Assembly: GCF_011694815.1 (NCBI RefSeq)
Contig: NZ_CP050177.1
Span: 930,001-994,000, forward strand
DNA from: Streptomyces liangshanensis
GTDB taxonomy: Bacteria > Actinomycetota > Actinomycetes > Streptomycetales > Streptomycetaceae
Direction: 5' to 3'
Length of the DNA: 64,000 nt
The notes beneath the pieces are model-generated. The model did not search any database. It worked only from the letters and a program-made list of their open reading frames with translations, and was not told the DNA's origin. This document shows, in pieces, positions 50,704 through 59,611 of the stretch. How positions within the stretch are numbered: the first letter of the stretch is position 1; the number at the start of each line of letters is the position of its first letter. The translations under genes were made by a program, and so were the position numbers.

Positions 50704-51625
50704 GGCCGTACTGCTCCTCAGCCTTCCAGAAGTACACGAAGCCCCCGACGCCCAGGATCAGGGCCCAGAGCAGGGCGACCGACCAGACGTGCGCGGGCAG
50801 ATTCTCCCGGCCGTAGCCGTCGATCAGCCCGAACCGGACCAGATCCATGTAGATCGCGGCCGGGTTGTACTGGAGGATGTCCCCGATCCAGCCCGGCTTG
50901 TCCTTGAGCATGATCGGGATGGAGAACATCACACCGGACGCGTACATCCACGTACGCATCACGAACGGCATCAGCTGGGCGAGGTCCGGGGTCTTGCTGC
51001 CCAGCCTCGCCATGATCAGCGCGAGGCCGGTGTTGAACACGAACTGGAGCACCAGCGCGGGCAGGATCAGCAGCCAGCTCAGCGCCGGGTAGCTGCCGAA
51101 GGCCACCGCCACGACCACCAGCACGATCATGGAGAACATCAACTGCTGGAGCTGCTGGAGCGCGAAGGACACCGGCAGGGCGGCCCGCGGGAAGTGCAGG
51201 GCCCTGACCAGGCCCAGGTTGCCGGAGATGGCACGCACACCGGCCATCACCGAACTCTGGGTGAACGTGAAGACGAACACACCCGTCACCAGGAACGGGA
51301 TGAAGACCTCCGACGGGATGCCCCGGTTGCTCTGGAGGATCAGGCCGAAGATCAGGTAGTACACGGCCGCGTTGAGCAGCGGCGTCGCCACCTGCCACAG
51401 CTGGCCGAGCTTGGCCTGGCTGTACTGGGCCGTCAGCTTGGCACTGGAGAAGGCCAGGACGAAGTGCCGGCGACCCCACAACTGCCGCACGTACTCGGCC
51501 AGTCCGGGGCGCGCCCCACTCACCGCCAGGCCGTACTTGGCGGCGACCTCCGCCGGGGAGAGTCGGTCGTCGGGAGACGGCGGGGCGCTCATCGCGATCG
51601 CACCGTCATGGGTTGTCTCACTCAC
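50696..51625 (-). CDS. Polysaccharide/teichoic-acid-type exporter permease (TagG-like)
   Basis: A 309-residue ABC-2 permease. A cytoplasmic N-terminus (YVRQLWGRRHFVLAFSSAKL) precedes six membrane segments from ~75 to 295. FSIPIMLKDKPGWIGDILQY before the last pair is typical of TagG/Wzm. The 137-nt gap upstream (51626-51762) contains a TTGAA-N9-TTCAA dyad at 51629-51647, so the exporter pair may have its own promoter. Confidence 0.92.
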   Translation of the reverse strand: MSETTHDGAIAMSAPPSPDDRLSPAEVAAKYGLAVSGARPGLAEYVRQLWGRRHFVLAFSSAKLTAQYSQAKLGQLWQVATPLLNAAVYYLIFGLILQSNRGIPSEVFIPFLVTGVFVFTFTQSSVMAGVRAISGNLGLVRALHFPRAALPVSFALQQLQQLMFSMIVLVVVAVAFGSYPALSWLLILPALVLQFVFNTGLALIMARLGSKTPDLAQLMPFVMRTWMYASGVMFSIPIMLKDKPGWIGDILQYNPAAIYMDLVRFGLIDGYGRENLPAHVWSVALLWALILGVGGFVYFWKAEEQYGRG

Positions 51626-51762
51626 AAGTTGAAACTTTCGTGTTCAAGATGCGCAGACGAACAGGCGCCGGCACGAACGGCCGGGCCTCAGGGACAGGGG
51701 GATGAGCTGTTCTCGGACCCCGGATGTTCGCGGACCCCAGATGCTCCGAGAGCCCGAGCATC

Positions 51763-52644
51763 TCAGACGACTGGTGGACGGCCCAACCGGGTCAGTCGCC
51801 AGACCGTACGCCATTTCATCGGCCGTCGTGGCCCGCACGGCGTCGACCAGCCCTCCCTGAAGCCGCCCCACCACGCCTTGAGGGCCGGCGCCGACGGCCG
51901 CCTGACCAGCGTCAGCAGCGTCCAGACCCCGAGATAGACCGGTACGACCGGGGCGGGGAGGTTACGGCGGGCCAGCCACACCCGGTTGCGCGCCACCATC
52001 CGGTGGTACACCGCGTGCCGGGACGGCGGCATCGTCGGGTGGTGCAGCACCATGTCCGCGCGGTAGTCGATCATCCAGCCGGCGTCCAGCGCCCGCCACG
52101 CGAGGTCGGTCTCCTCGTGCGCGTAGAAGAAGTCGTCCGGCAGGGGCCCGACCTCCGCGAGGACCCTGGTCCGTACGGCGTTGGCGCCGCCGAGGAAGGT
52201 CGTCACCCGGGAGGACCGCAGCGGGTCGGAGGCGCGCAGGCGCGGGACGTGCCGGCGCTGCGTCAGGCCGGTCTCCGGGTCGGCGATCCGGAAGCTGACG
52301 ATGCCGAGGGCGGGATCCTCCGTGAAGGCCTCCCGTACCAGCCGGGCCGTGTCGTTGAGGGGAAGCGAACCGTCGTCGTCCAGGAAGAGCAGCGCGTCGA
52401 CCTCCGAGCCGGCCGCGCCGAAGGCCTCGATGCCGACGTTGCGGCCGCCCGGGATGCCCAGGTTCTCGGGCAGCTCCACCGTCCGTACCCCGTCGGGAAC
52501 GGGTCCCACCGGGGCGCCGTTCCCGACGACGACCACCTCGACCGGGTCGCCCTCCTGGCGGGCGACCGAGTCGAGGAGCGCACGCAGTTCGGCGGGGCGT
52601 TCACCCATCGTGATGATCACCGCGCCGAGCCGCATGTCGCTCAC
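51763..52644 (-). CDS. Family 2 glycosyltransferase
   Basis: A 293-residue GT-A transferase. The nucleotide-binding start is LGAVIITMGERPAELRALL (~6-24), the metal motif is LLFLDDDGSLP (D-D-D, ~93-103), and an acceptor motif is FYAHEETDLAWRALDAGW (E-D, ~180). No membrane segment is visible. The GTG start overlaps the stop of the CDP-alcohol transferase gene (GTGA); an ATG three codons later is an alternative. Confidence 0.9.
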   Translation of the reverse strand: MSDMRLGAVIITMGERPAELRALLDSVARQEGDPVEVVVVGNGAPVGPVPDGVRTVELPENLGIPGGRNVGIEAFGAAGSEVDALLFLDDDGSLPLNDTARLVREAFTEDPALGIVSFRIADPETGLTQRRHVPRLRASDPLRSSRVTTFLGGANAVRTRVLAEVGPLPDDFFYAHEETDLAWRALDAGWMIDYRADMVLHHPTMPPSRHAVYHRMVARNRVWLARRNLPAPVVPVYLGVWTLLTLVRRPSAPALKAWWGGFREGWSTPCGPRRPMKWRTVWRLTRLGRPPVV

Positions 52645-53426
52645 TTCAGCCTGCTGGACGCCAGGATGGAGACCAGGTGGAGCAGTGTCTGGACGAGGGC
52701 GATCCCGGCGAGGATCGCGATGCCGAGGCGGGTGAAGAAGAGGTCGCCCTGGACCTGGTCGATGATCGCGACGACCAGGATGAAGAGGCTGGCCTCGATG
52801 CCGCCGACGAGCCGGTGGAACTTGAGCATGGCCGCCGCGCGGCGGGCCAGCGCCAGACCGGACGAACGGGGCACGGACGCCTCGTCCTTGACGGCGGGCA
52901 GGCCGCTGCGCTGGCGGGCCACGTCGACCAGGTCGGTCTCGGCCTTGATCAGGATCGCGCCGAGCGCGGCGAGCGTACCGAGGAACGCCCACAGCCAGTT
53001 GGTGGTCGGGCCGTTGTCGTGGAAGACGTCGGCGCCGCGGATCCCGAAGCCGACCAACAGGGCCGCCTCGCACAGGTAGTGGCCCACCCGGTCGAGGTAG
53101 ACGCCGGTGATCGAGGTCTGCTTGCGCCAGCGGGCCACCTCGCCGTCGACGCAGTCGAGGAGCAGGTAGACCTGGAAGAGGACCACCGCGAGGATCGCGC
53201 CGGTCAGTCCGGGCACGAGGAGCGTGGCGCCGCCTATGACACCCACGACCACCATGAGGTACGTGAGCTGGTTGGGCGAGATCCGGGTGTTCACCAGGAA
53301 CGGGTCGATGTGCAGCGAGATCTCCCGCATGTACATGCGCCCGGCCCAGTGCTCCCCGCTGCGCCGGTCCTTCACTCCGTCGGGGTGTACGACGGGACGG
53401 AGTTCAGCTACTGATGGTCTTGGCAT
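52641..53426 (-). CDS. CDP-alcohol phosphatidyltransferase with altered active site
   Basis: A 261-residue integral membrane transferase with about six membrane segments. The family motif DG-x2-AR-x8-G-x3-D-x3-D is present as DGEVAR, then G, then D, but ends in His (LDRVGHYL) where the last, catalytic-base Asp is expected. Either His acts as the base or the protein is not a classical transferase. Its ATG lies 23 nt inside the dehydrogenase gene upstream, and its stop overlaps the glycosyltransferase start. Confidence 0.85.
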   Translation of the reverse strand: MPRPSVAELRPVVHPDGVKDRRSGEHWAGRMYMREISLHIDPFLVNTRISPNQLTYLMVVVGVIGGATLLVPGLTGAILAVVLFQVYLLLDCVDGEVARWRKQTSITGVYLDRVGHYLCEAALLVGFGIRGADVFHDNGPTTNWLWAFLGTLAALGAILIKAETDLVDVARQRSGLPAVKDEASVPRSSGLALARRAAAMLKFHRLVGGIEASLFILVVAIIDQVQGDLFFTRLGIAILAGIALVQTLLHLVSILASSRLK

Positions 53427-54465
53427 AGTCGGCGTACGCGTCCCTGATCTGATCGGTGGACAGGTCGAGGTGTTCGAGGATCGTGAAGCGGCCCGGGCGG
53501 GTCTGCGGCGCGTACGCCACGGCCCGTACGAACTCGTCGACGGTGAAGCCGATCTGCTCGGGCAGGACGGGCAGTCCGTGCCGGTGCAGGACCTCGACGA
53601 GCAGGCCCGACTCCTCGTGGGCACCGCGCAGGTGCATGGCGAACGCGGCTCCGAGGCCGACCTGTTCGCCGTGGAGCGCGGAGCGCTTGGGGTGGAGCAG
53701 GTCGAAGGCGTGGCTGATCTCGTGGCACGCGCCGGACGAGGGGCGGGTGTCCCCGCTGATCGACATGGCGATGCCGGTGAGGACCAGCGCCTCGGCCAGG
53801 ACCGTCAGGAACTCGTCGTCGCCGACCCCGCCGGGGTGGCGCAGCACCGCCTCGCCGGCCGTGCGGGCCATGGCGGCGGCCAGGCCGTCGACGGGCTCGC
53901 CGTTGGTCCGGTGCGAGAGCTCCCAGTCCGCGATGGCGGAGATGTTGGAGACCGCGTCGCCGATGCCGGAGCGGACGAAGCGGACGGGCGCGTCCCGGAT
54001 GACGTCGAGGTCGATGACGACGGCGATGGGGGTCGGCACGCCGTACGAGCCGCGGCCGTTGTCGTTGTCGAGCGTGGCCACCGGTGAACAGATGCCGTCG
54101 TGCGCCAGGTTGGTGGCGACGGCCACCATCGGCAGGCCGAGGCGGGCCGCCGCGTACTTCGTCACGTCGATGATCTTGCCGCCGCCGAGGCCGACGACCG
54201 CGTCGTACCGCTTGCCCTTGATCCCGTCGGCGAGCCGGACGGCGGAGTCGATGGTGCCGTCGGCGACGGCGAACCAGTCGGCGTCCGGCAGGACCGGCGC
54301 CAGCTTCTCGCGCAGCGCCGTCCCCGATCCCCCGCTGATGGCGAACGCGAGCCGTCCCGAGCTGGAGATCCGCTGGTCGGCGAGGAGTCCGGCCAGGTCG
54401 TCCATCGCGCCGCGGCGGATGTCGACGGAGACCGGGGAGGGGATCAGCCGGGTCAGTACTGGCAC
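53404..54465 (-). CDS. Glycerol-1-phosphate dehydrogenase-like (AraM/Fe-ADH_2) enzyme
   Basis: A 353-residue NAD(P)-dependent polyol dehydrogenase. The cofactor motif is VVGLGGGKIIDVTKYAA (~90-106), the metal His residues are in GACHEISHAFD and ALHGEQVGLG, and the first metal Asp is in GIGDAVSN. AraM relatives make sn-glycerol-1-phosphate; dehydroquinate-type chemistry is less likely. With a cytidylyltransferase and CDP-alcohol transferases next to it, a CDP-activated polyol phosphate is the probable product. Confidence 0.88.
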   Translation of the reverse strand: MPVLTRLIPSPVSVDIRRGAMDDLAGLLADQRISSSGRLAFAISGGSGTALREKLAPVLPDADWFAVADGTIDSAVRLADGIKGKRYDAVVGLGGGKIIDVTKYAAARLGLPMVAVATNLAHDGICSPVATLDNDNGRGSYGVPTPIAVVIDLDVIRDAPVRFVRSGIGDAVSNISAIADWELSHRTNGEPVDGLAAAMARTAGEAVLRHPGGVGDDEFLTVLAEALVLTGIAMSISGDTRPSSGACHEISHAFDLLHPKRSALHGEQVGLGAAFAMHLRGAHEESGLLVEVLHRHGLPVLPEQIGFTVDEFVRAVAYAPQTRPGRFTILEHLDLSTDQIRDAYADYAKTISS

Positions 54466-55202
54466 GCGATCTCACGGCCCTTCGCGAGGTCGGCGTGGTT
54501 GTCGATCTCGACCCAGGGGACGTCGCCGATGGGGGCCACGTCGAGCGTGAAGCCGCGGTCGACCAGTTCCTGGTAGCCGTCCTCGTAGTACAGGTCGGGG
54601 TCGCGCTCGAAGGTGGTCCGCAGGGCGTCCGCGAGGTCCGCCGCGGCCTCGGCCTCGATCAGGGTGACGCCGATGTACTCGCCGGTGGCGGTGGCCGGGT
54701 CCATGAGCTTGGTGATGCGGCGCACCCCCTTGGCGCCCTCGGTGATGACCTTCATCTCCTCGTCGGCGAGCTGCTTGACCGTGTCGAGGGCGAGGATGAT
54801 CCGCCGGCCCTCGCCGCGCGCGGCGAGCAGGGTCTTCTCGACGGAGACGGGGTGCACGGTGTCGCCGTTGGCGAGGATCACGCCCTTCGCCAGCACGTCA
54901 CGGGCGCACCAGAGGGAGTAGGCGTTGTTCCACTCCTCGGCCTTGTCGTTGTCGATGAGGGTGAGGCGGATGCCGTACGTCTCCTCCAGGGCGGCCTTGC
55001 GCGCGTAGACGGCCTCCTTGCGGTAGCCGACGACGACGGCCGCCTCGGTCAGGCCGACCTCGGCGAAGTTGGCGAGGGTCAGGTCGAGGACCGTGAGGGT
55101 CCCCTCCCCGGCCGCGTCCACGGGCACGAGGGCCTTCGGGAGCGTGTCGGTGTAGGGGCGCAGACGCCGTCCGGCACCGGCGGCCAGTACGAGGCCGATC
55201 AT
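54453..55202 (-). CDS. Sugar-phosphate/phosphocholine-type cytidylyltransferase
   Basis: A 249-residue nucleotidyltransferase. The signature LVLAAGAGRRLRPYTDTLPK (residues 4-23) and the metal motif LANGDTVHP (~107) are clear; EYIGV and DVPWVEID are typical of phosphocholine/polyol cytidylyltransferases. It overlaps both neighbours (ATGA with the DUF5941 gene, 13 nt with the dehydrogenase gene). Confidence 0.92.
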   Translation of the reverse strand: MIGLVLAAGAGRRLRPYTDTLPKALVPVDAAGEGTLTVLDLTLANFAEVGLTEAAVVVGYRKEAVYARKAALEETYGIRLTLIDNDKAEEWNNAYSLWCARDVLAKGVILANGDTVHPVSVEKTLLAARGEGRRIILALDTVKQLADEEMKVITEGAKGVRRITKLMDPATATGEYIGVTLIEAEAAADLADALRTTFERDPDLYYEDGYQELVDRGFTLDVAPIGDVPWVEIDNHADLAKGREIACQY

Positions 55203-57097
55203 GCGGGTTCTCCTTCGTCGTGTACGGCGGGGGCTCCGGAGGACACCCAGAAGCGGACGGACTCCACGAGCGCGACCAGCGCCACGGCGGACGCGAGCAC
55301 GGTCAGGGCCACGGTGAGGTCCGTGCCGCGCGTCGCGAGGACGGCGGCGAGGGCGGTGACCACCAGCGTGCGGCCCTCGTGTCCGAGGATGGTCCTGACC
55401 AGCCAGCGGGGCGGGGCGCCGGTGCCTCCGCGGATGCGGTACACCGTGTCGTAGTGATGGTAGGCGACGGCCGCCACCAGCCCGAAAGCCGCCGGCAACG
55501 CGCCGTTCACGTCGGAGCGCGCGGCGAGGACGAGGACGGTGGAGTACTCGGCGGCCCGGAGCACCGGCGGGACGAGCCAGTCGAGCGCGCCGGTGAGCGG
55601 CCCGGTGACGGCCGCGCCGGCGAGCACCGCGTACAGCGCGGCCGCCAGGACGACCCAGGAGCTGCCGAACGGCTCGAAGCACGCGGCGGCCACCAGCAGG
55701 GCCCCGCCGGCGAACGCGACGAACGGGCGCAGGCCGAAGGGCGGGTAGGCCTTGAGGCGGCCCAGGAGACGGGAGACGGTCTCGGCGACCGGGCCGGAGT
55801 CGGCGAGGTCGGCGAGGGCCCGCGCGGCGCGTTCGGTGCGGACGGCCCTGCGGGTCACCGAGCGCAGAATGCGGCCGGCGCTGGTGTAGCAGGCGGCGAA
55901 TCCGCACCCGATGAGCAGCGCGTAGAAGACGACGCGCGGGGTGGTCACGGCGGTCAGGACGGCGATCATCGCCCAGCGCTCGCCGATGGGGAGGACGATC
56001 ATCCGGCGCACCCAGACGGTCCAGCCGACGCTGTCGAGCTTGCTGGAGAGCGCGGCGGTGGGGGTTCCGACGACGGCCTTGCCGGTGGAGGTGGCGGCCG
56101 TGGCGTCGACATTCGCCTCGTTGAAGGAGAAGTCGACCACATGGCGGCAGGTCTGGAGGATCATCGCGCCGAGCGCGAGGGCCCACACGTCGTCGCCGTT
56201 CCTGGCGGCGCCGAGGGCGAGGCCCGCGTAGTAGGCGTACTCCTTGGCCCGGTCGAAGGTGGCGTCGAGCCAGGCGCCCATCGTCGAGTACTGGAGCGAG
56301 TAGCGGGCGAGCTGTCCGTCGGTGCAGTCGAGCACGAAGGAGAAGAGCAGCAGCACGCCGGCGGCGACGTAGCCGCCCCGGGTGCCGGTGGCCGCGCAGG
56401 CCGCCGCGATCAGCGCGGTGACCAGGGACGCGGTGGTGACCTGGTTGGGCGTCAGGCCGCGGCGGGCGCACCAGCGGGCGAGGTAGCGGGAGTAGGGGCT
56501 GATGCAGTAGGTCGTGAAGAACCCGTCGCGGGCCTTCACGGCGGAGCGCAGCCGTACGGCCTCGTCGTCGACGGCCGCGACGGCGGCGGCGGCCTCCTGC
56601 CGGGAGGCAGTGTCGAGGGGGACGGTGGCGACGAGCGAGCCCAGCTCGGGCCGCTGTACGCCGGCGCCCTCGGCGTCGAGCGCGGCGGCGGCCCGGTCGG
56701 CGAGGGAGGCGCCGTCGGCCAGGACGGCGGAGGCGGCCTGGGTGGTGCCGGTGGTCCCGGCCGGGTGGTCCGCGGTGGCCGGGGAGAGCGCGGCGCTTCG
56801 TTCGACGGCGCCGACGGCGCGTACCAGCGCGGTGCGGGCCTCGGGCTGCGCGGTGAGCGCGCCAGGCACGGCGGCGAGCGGGAAGCGGGGGTCGGTCAGC
56901 GCGAGGCGCAGGGCGTGGAGGTGGCCGACGAAGCGGGGGTCGACGAGCGCGACACGCTCGGCCGGCGGGACGTCGGCGAGCAGGCCGGCCGTCTCGGCGG
57001 TGCTGGTGGCGGTGCGTACGTCGAATCCCAGCGACCGCAGATCGTGCGCGAGCGACGATCCGGGTACCGGGAGACCGGTGAGGATGGCGGTCGACAG
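55199..57097 (-). CDS. DUF5941-type CDP-alcohol transferase fusion, probable CTG start
   Basis: A 632-residue membrane protein. Residues ~1-110 are a Rossmann-like soluble part (TAILTGLPVPGSSLAHDLRS; VALVDPRFVGHLHALRL). The CDP-alcohol transferase domain is at ~160-400 with the complete motif (LDCTDGQLAR, then G, WLDATFDRAKEY). A multi-helix C-terminal region resembling DUF5941 follows. AAGGAG (57107-57112) lies 9 nt before a CTG, with an in-frame TGA two codons upstream and no ATG/GTG/TTG until GTG 56869. CTG is the likely start because the intervening ~76 codons look fully protein-coding. Confidence 0.8.
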   Translation of the reverse strand: MSTAILTGLPVPGSSLAHDLRSLGFDVRTATSTAETAGLLADVPPAERVALVDPRFVGHLHALRLALTDPRFPLAAVPGALTAQPEARTALVRAVGAVERSAALSPATADHPAGTTGTTQAASAVLADGASLADRAAAALDAEGAGVQRPELGSLVATVPLDTASRQEAAAAVAAVDDEAVRLRSAVKARDGFFTTYCISPYSRYLARWCARRGLTPNQVTTASLVTALIAAACAATGTRGGYVAAGVLLLFSFVLDCTDGQLARYSLQYSTMGAWLDATFDRAKEYAYYAGLALGAARNGDDVWALALGAMILQTCRHVVDFSFNEANVDATAATSTGKAVVGTPTAALSSKLDSVGWTVWVRRMIVLPIGERWAMIAVLTAVTTPRVVFYALLIGCGFAACYTSAGRILRSVTRRAVRTERAARALADLADSGPVAETVSRLLGRLKAYPPFGLRPFVAFAGGALLVAAACFEPFGSSWVVLAAALYAVLAGAAVTGPLTGALDWLVPPVLRAAEYSTVLVLAARSDVNGALPAAFGLVAAVAYHHYDTVYRIRGGTGAPPRWLVRTILGHEGRTLVVTALAAVLATRGTDLTVALTVLASAVALVALVESVRFWVSSGAPAVHDEGEPA

Positions 57098-57352
57098 ACG
57101 AACTCACTCCTTGGCACTGATCAGGGTTGGGTGCGCGGCGACTTGGCCCGGGATTCCGGGCGGCGGCACGTCGGCAGAGGCTATCGGATGAACGGAAGCC
57201 TGAGTTCACCGGGCGTTTACGCCCAGGACGCCATGGTCTGAACGCGGTCCCGGGCCGAGATCATCATTGTCGATCACCGCCCCGCCCACAAACCGCCCCC
57301 GGCCGTTCCTCGGTCCGGCCCGGCGGATCGGACAGGCCCTAGGGTGGCGGGC

Positions 57353-58336
57353 ATGACGTGGCTGATCACAGGTGGGGCGGGTTACATCGGGGCGCACGTG
57401 GCGCGGGCCATGAGCGCGGCGGGCGAGCGGGTGGTGGTGCTCGACGACCTGTCGACGGGCGTCGCCGGGCGGCTGCCGGCGGAGATCCCGCTGGTACGGG
57501 GCTCGCTGCTGGACCGGGAGGCCGTGGACGCGGTCCTGGCCGGGCACGAGGTCACCGGTGTGGTGCATCTGGCGGCGAAGAAGCAGGTCGGCGAGTCCGT
57601 CGAGCAGCCGCTGCGGTACTACCGGGAGAACCTGCACGGGCTGACGGTGCTGCTCGACGCGGTGGTCGCGGCCGGGGTGGGGCGCTTCCTCTTCTCCTCG
57701 TCCGCCGCCGTGTACGGCGTACCGGATGTGGACTTGATCACGGAGGGGACGCCGACCGTTCCGATCAACCCGTACGGCGAGACGAAGCTCGCGGGCGAGT
57801 GGCTGGTGCGGGCGACCGGCAGGGCCCACTCGATCGCCACCGGCTGCCTGCGCTACTTCAACGTCGCGGGCGCCGCGCGGCCCGAGCTGGCCGACACCGG
57901 GGTGTTCAACATCATCCCGATGTTCTTCGACCGGATCAGCCGGGGGGAGGCGCCCCGTATCTTCGGCGACGACTACCCGACGCCGGACGGCACAGGTGTG
58001 CGGGACTACATCCATGTGGCGGATCTCGCCGACGCGCATCTGGCGGCGGCCCGGCGGCTGGCCGGCGGGCCGGGGGCGGGTGACCTGACCCTGAACATCG
58101 GCCGGGGGGTCGGCGTCTCGGTCCGGGAGCTCGCCGACCTGGTCGCGGACGTCACCGGCCACCGGATCCCGCCGGTGATCGAGGCGCGGCGGCCCGGGGA
58201 CGCGGCGAAGGCCGTGGCGTCGGTGGAGCGGATCGGGCGCGAGCTGGGGTGGACGGCGACCCGCGACGTACGGGAGATGGTCACGTCGGCGTGGGAGGGC
58301 TGGGAGTCGCAGCACCGGCCGGCGCCGGTCGCGTAA
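57353..58336 (+). CDS. galE: UDP-glucose 4-epimerase
   Basis: A 327-residue extended short-chain dehydrogenase. The NAD motif is ITGGAGYIGAHVARAM (~5-20), the catalytic triad is in SSSAAVYG and PYGETKLAGE (Y-x3-K), and NVAGAA follows. It diverges from the envelope-polymer operon and probably supplies UDP-galactose to the GT2 or to other wall glycans. ATG 57353 has AGGGTGG upstream. A 16-bp palindrome CCCGGGGCGCCCCGGG (58375-58390) may terminate the transcript. Confidence 0.92.
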   Translation: MTWLITGGAGYIGAHVARAMSAAGERVVVLDDLSTGVAGRLPAEIPLVRGSLLDREAVDAVLAGHEVTGVVHLAAKKQVGESVEQPLRYYRENLHGLTVLLDAVVAAGVGRFLFSSSAAVYGVPDVDLITEGTPTVPINPYGETKLAGEWLVRATGRAHSIATGCLRYFNVAGAARPELADTGVFNIIPMFFDRISRGEAPRIFGDDYPTPDGTGVRDYIHVADLADAHLAAARRLAGGPGAGDLTLNIGRGVGVSVRELADLVADVTGHRIPPVIEARRPGDAAKAVASVERIGRELGWTATRDVREMVTSAWEGWESQHRPAPVA

Positions 58337-58559
58337 TCCCGTCGGTATCCCGTCGGCGCTCCGGGCGGTGGGCTCCCGGGGCGCCCCGGGGATCACTCGG
58401 ACGGGCGTCGGGCGGGCGTTTCCGCAGGTCGCTCCCACGGGCCGTTTCCGCAGGTCAGAGCATATGACAACGGTGTTCAGTCCCGTGTTGTCGGATACCC
58501 CCCGTCCGTAGTTCACTGACGTGGTCGGCAGTTCACCGAGACGACCGGGAGGCGTCCCC

Positions 58560-59501
58560 ATGGGGGCAGGGCACGACCACGGCCACACGCACGGAGGACC
58601 ACCACCGACGGGGACGGCCGCGGCCGCGTACAAGGGCAGGCTGCGGATCGCGCTCGGCATCACGCTGTCCGTGATGGTCGTGGAGATCATCGGTGGCATC
58701 GCGGCCGACTCGCTCGCCCTGGTCGCCGACGCCGCGCACATGGCGACCGACGCCGTCGGCCTCGGCATGGCCCTGCTGGCCATCCACTTCGCGGCCCGGC
58801 CCGCCGACACGAACCGCACCTACGGCTACGCGCGCGCCGAGATCCTCGCCGCGCTGGCCAACTGCCTCCTGCTGCTGGGGGTGGGCGGTTACCTGCTGTA
58901 CGAGGCGATCGAGCGGTTCGTCTCGCCGCCCGACACGCGGGGCGGGCTCGCGATCGTCTTCGCGCTGATCGGCATGACCGCCAACCTGGTCTCCCTCACC
59001 CTGCTGATGCGCGGGCAGAAGGAGAGCCTCAACGTGCGCGGCGCCTACCTGGAGGTGCTCGCCGACACGCTCGGCTCGTTCACCGTGCTCGTCTCCTCCG
59101 TGATCATCCTGACCACCGGGTGGCAGACGGCGGACCCGATCGCGGGCCTGCTGATCGGTCTGATGATCGTCCCGCGTACGGTGAAACTCCTCAGGGAGAC
59201 GCTCAACGTGTTGCTGGAGGCGGCGCCGAAGGATGTCGACATGGCGGAGGTACGGGCCCACATGCTCGCGCTGCCCGGCGTGGCCGACGTCCACGACCTG
59301 CACGTCTGGACGATCACCTCGGGCATGCCGGTGCTCTCCGCGCACGTGGTGGTGGACCAGGACGCCCTGGACTCGGTGGGGCACGAGAAGATGCTGCACG
59401 ACCTGCAAGGATGCCTCGGGACCCACTTCGACGTGGAGCACTGCACGTTCCAGCTGGAGCCCCGGGGGCACGCCGAGCACGAGGCGAAACTCTGCCACTG
59501 A
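58560..59501 (+). CDS. Cation diffusion facilitator (Zn/Co/Cd-type)
   Basis: A 313-residue CDF exporter with six membrane segments and a His-rich N-terminus (GAGHDHGHTHGG). Site A: ALVADAAHMATD gives H and D in helix 2, but the helix 5 motif is YLEVLADTLG, with Glu in place of the His of ZitB-type proteins, which may shift metal choice. The C-terminal domain is VADVHDLHVWTITSG. GGGAGG precedes the ATG. GACAAC-N15-GTTGTC (58466-58492) upstream may be an operator. Confidence 0.92.
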   Translation: MGAGHDHGHTHGGPPPTGTAAAAYKGRLRIALGITLSVMVVEIIGGIAADSLALVADAAHMATDAVGLGMALLAIHFAARPADTNRTYGYARAEILAALANCLLLLGVGGYLLYEAIERFVSPPDTRGGLAIVFALIGMTANLVSLTLLMRGQKESLNVRGAYLEVLADTLGSFTVLVSSVIILTTGWQTADPIAGLLIGLMIVPRTVKLLRETLNVLLEAAPKDVDMAEVRAHMLALPGVADVHDLHVWTITSGMPVLSAHVVVDQDALDSVGHEKMLHDLQGCLGTHFDVEHCTFQLEPRGHAEHEAKLCH

Positions 59502-59611
59502 GGCGCACGGCCGACCGGCCCGCCGAACAGACATGCCCACACGTTCGAAGTGCGGACACGAGGCTTTTGTACGGCAGACTTGGGGCTCGAGGCCCGAAGC
59601 GAAGGATGGTT

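Noticed and set aside
55220..57241. A 673-codon plus-strand open frame
   Set aside because: Antisense of the DUF5941-type gene, Gly/Glu/Arg-rich, no start signal.
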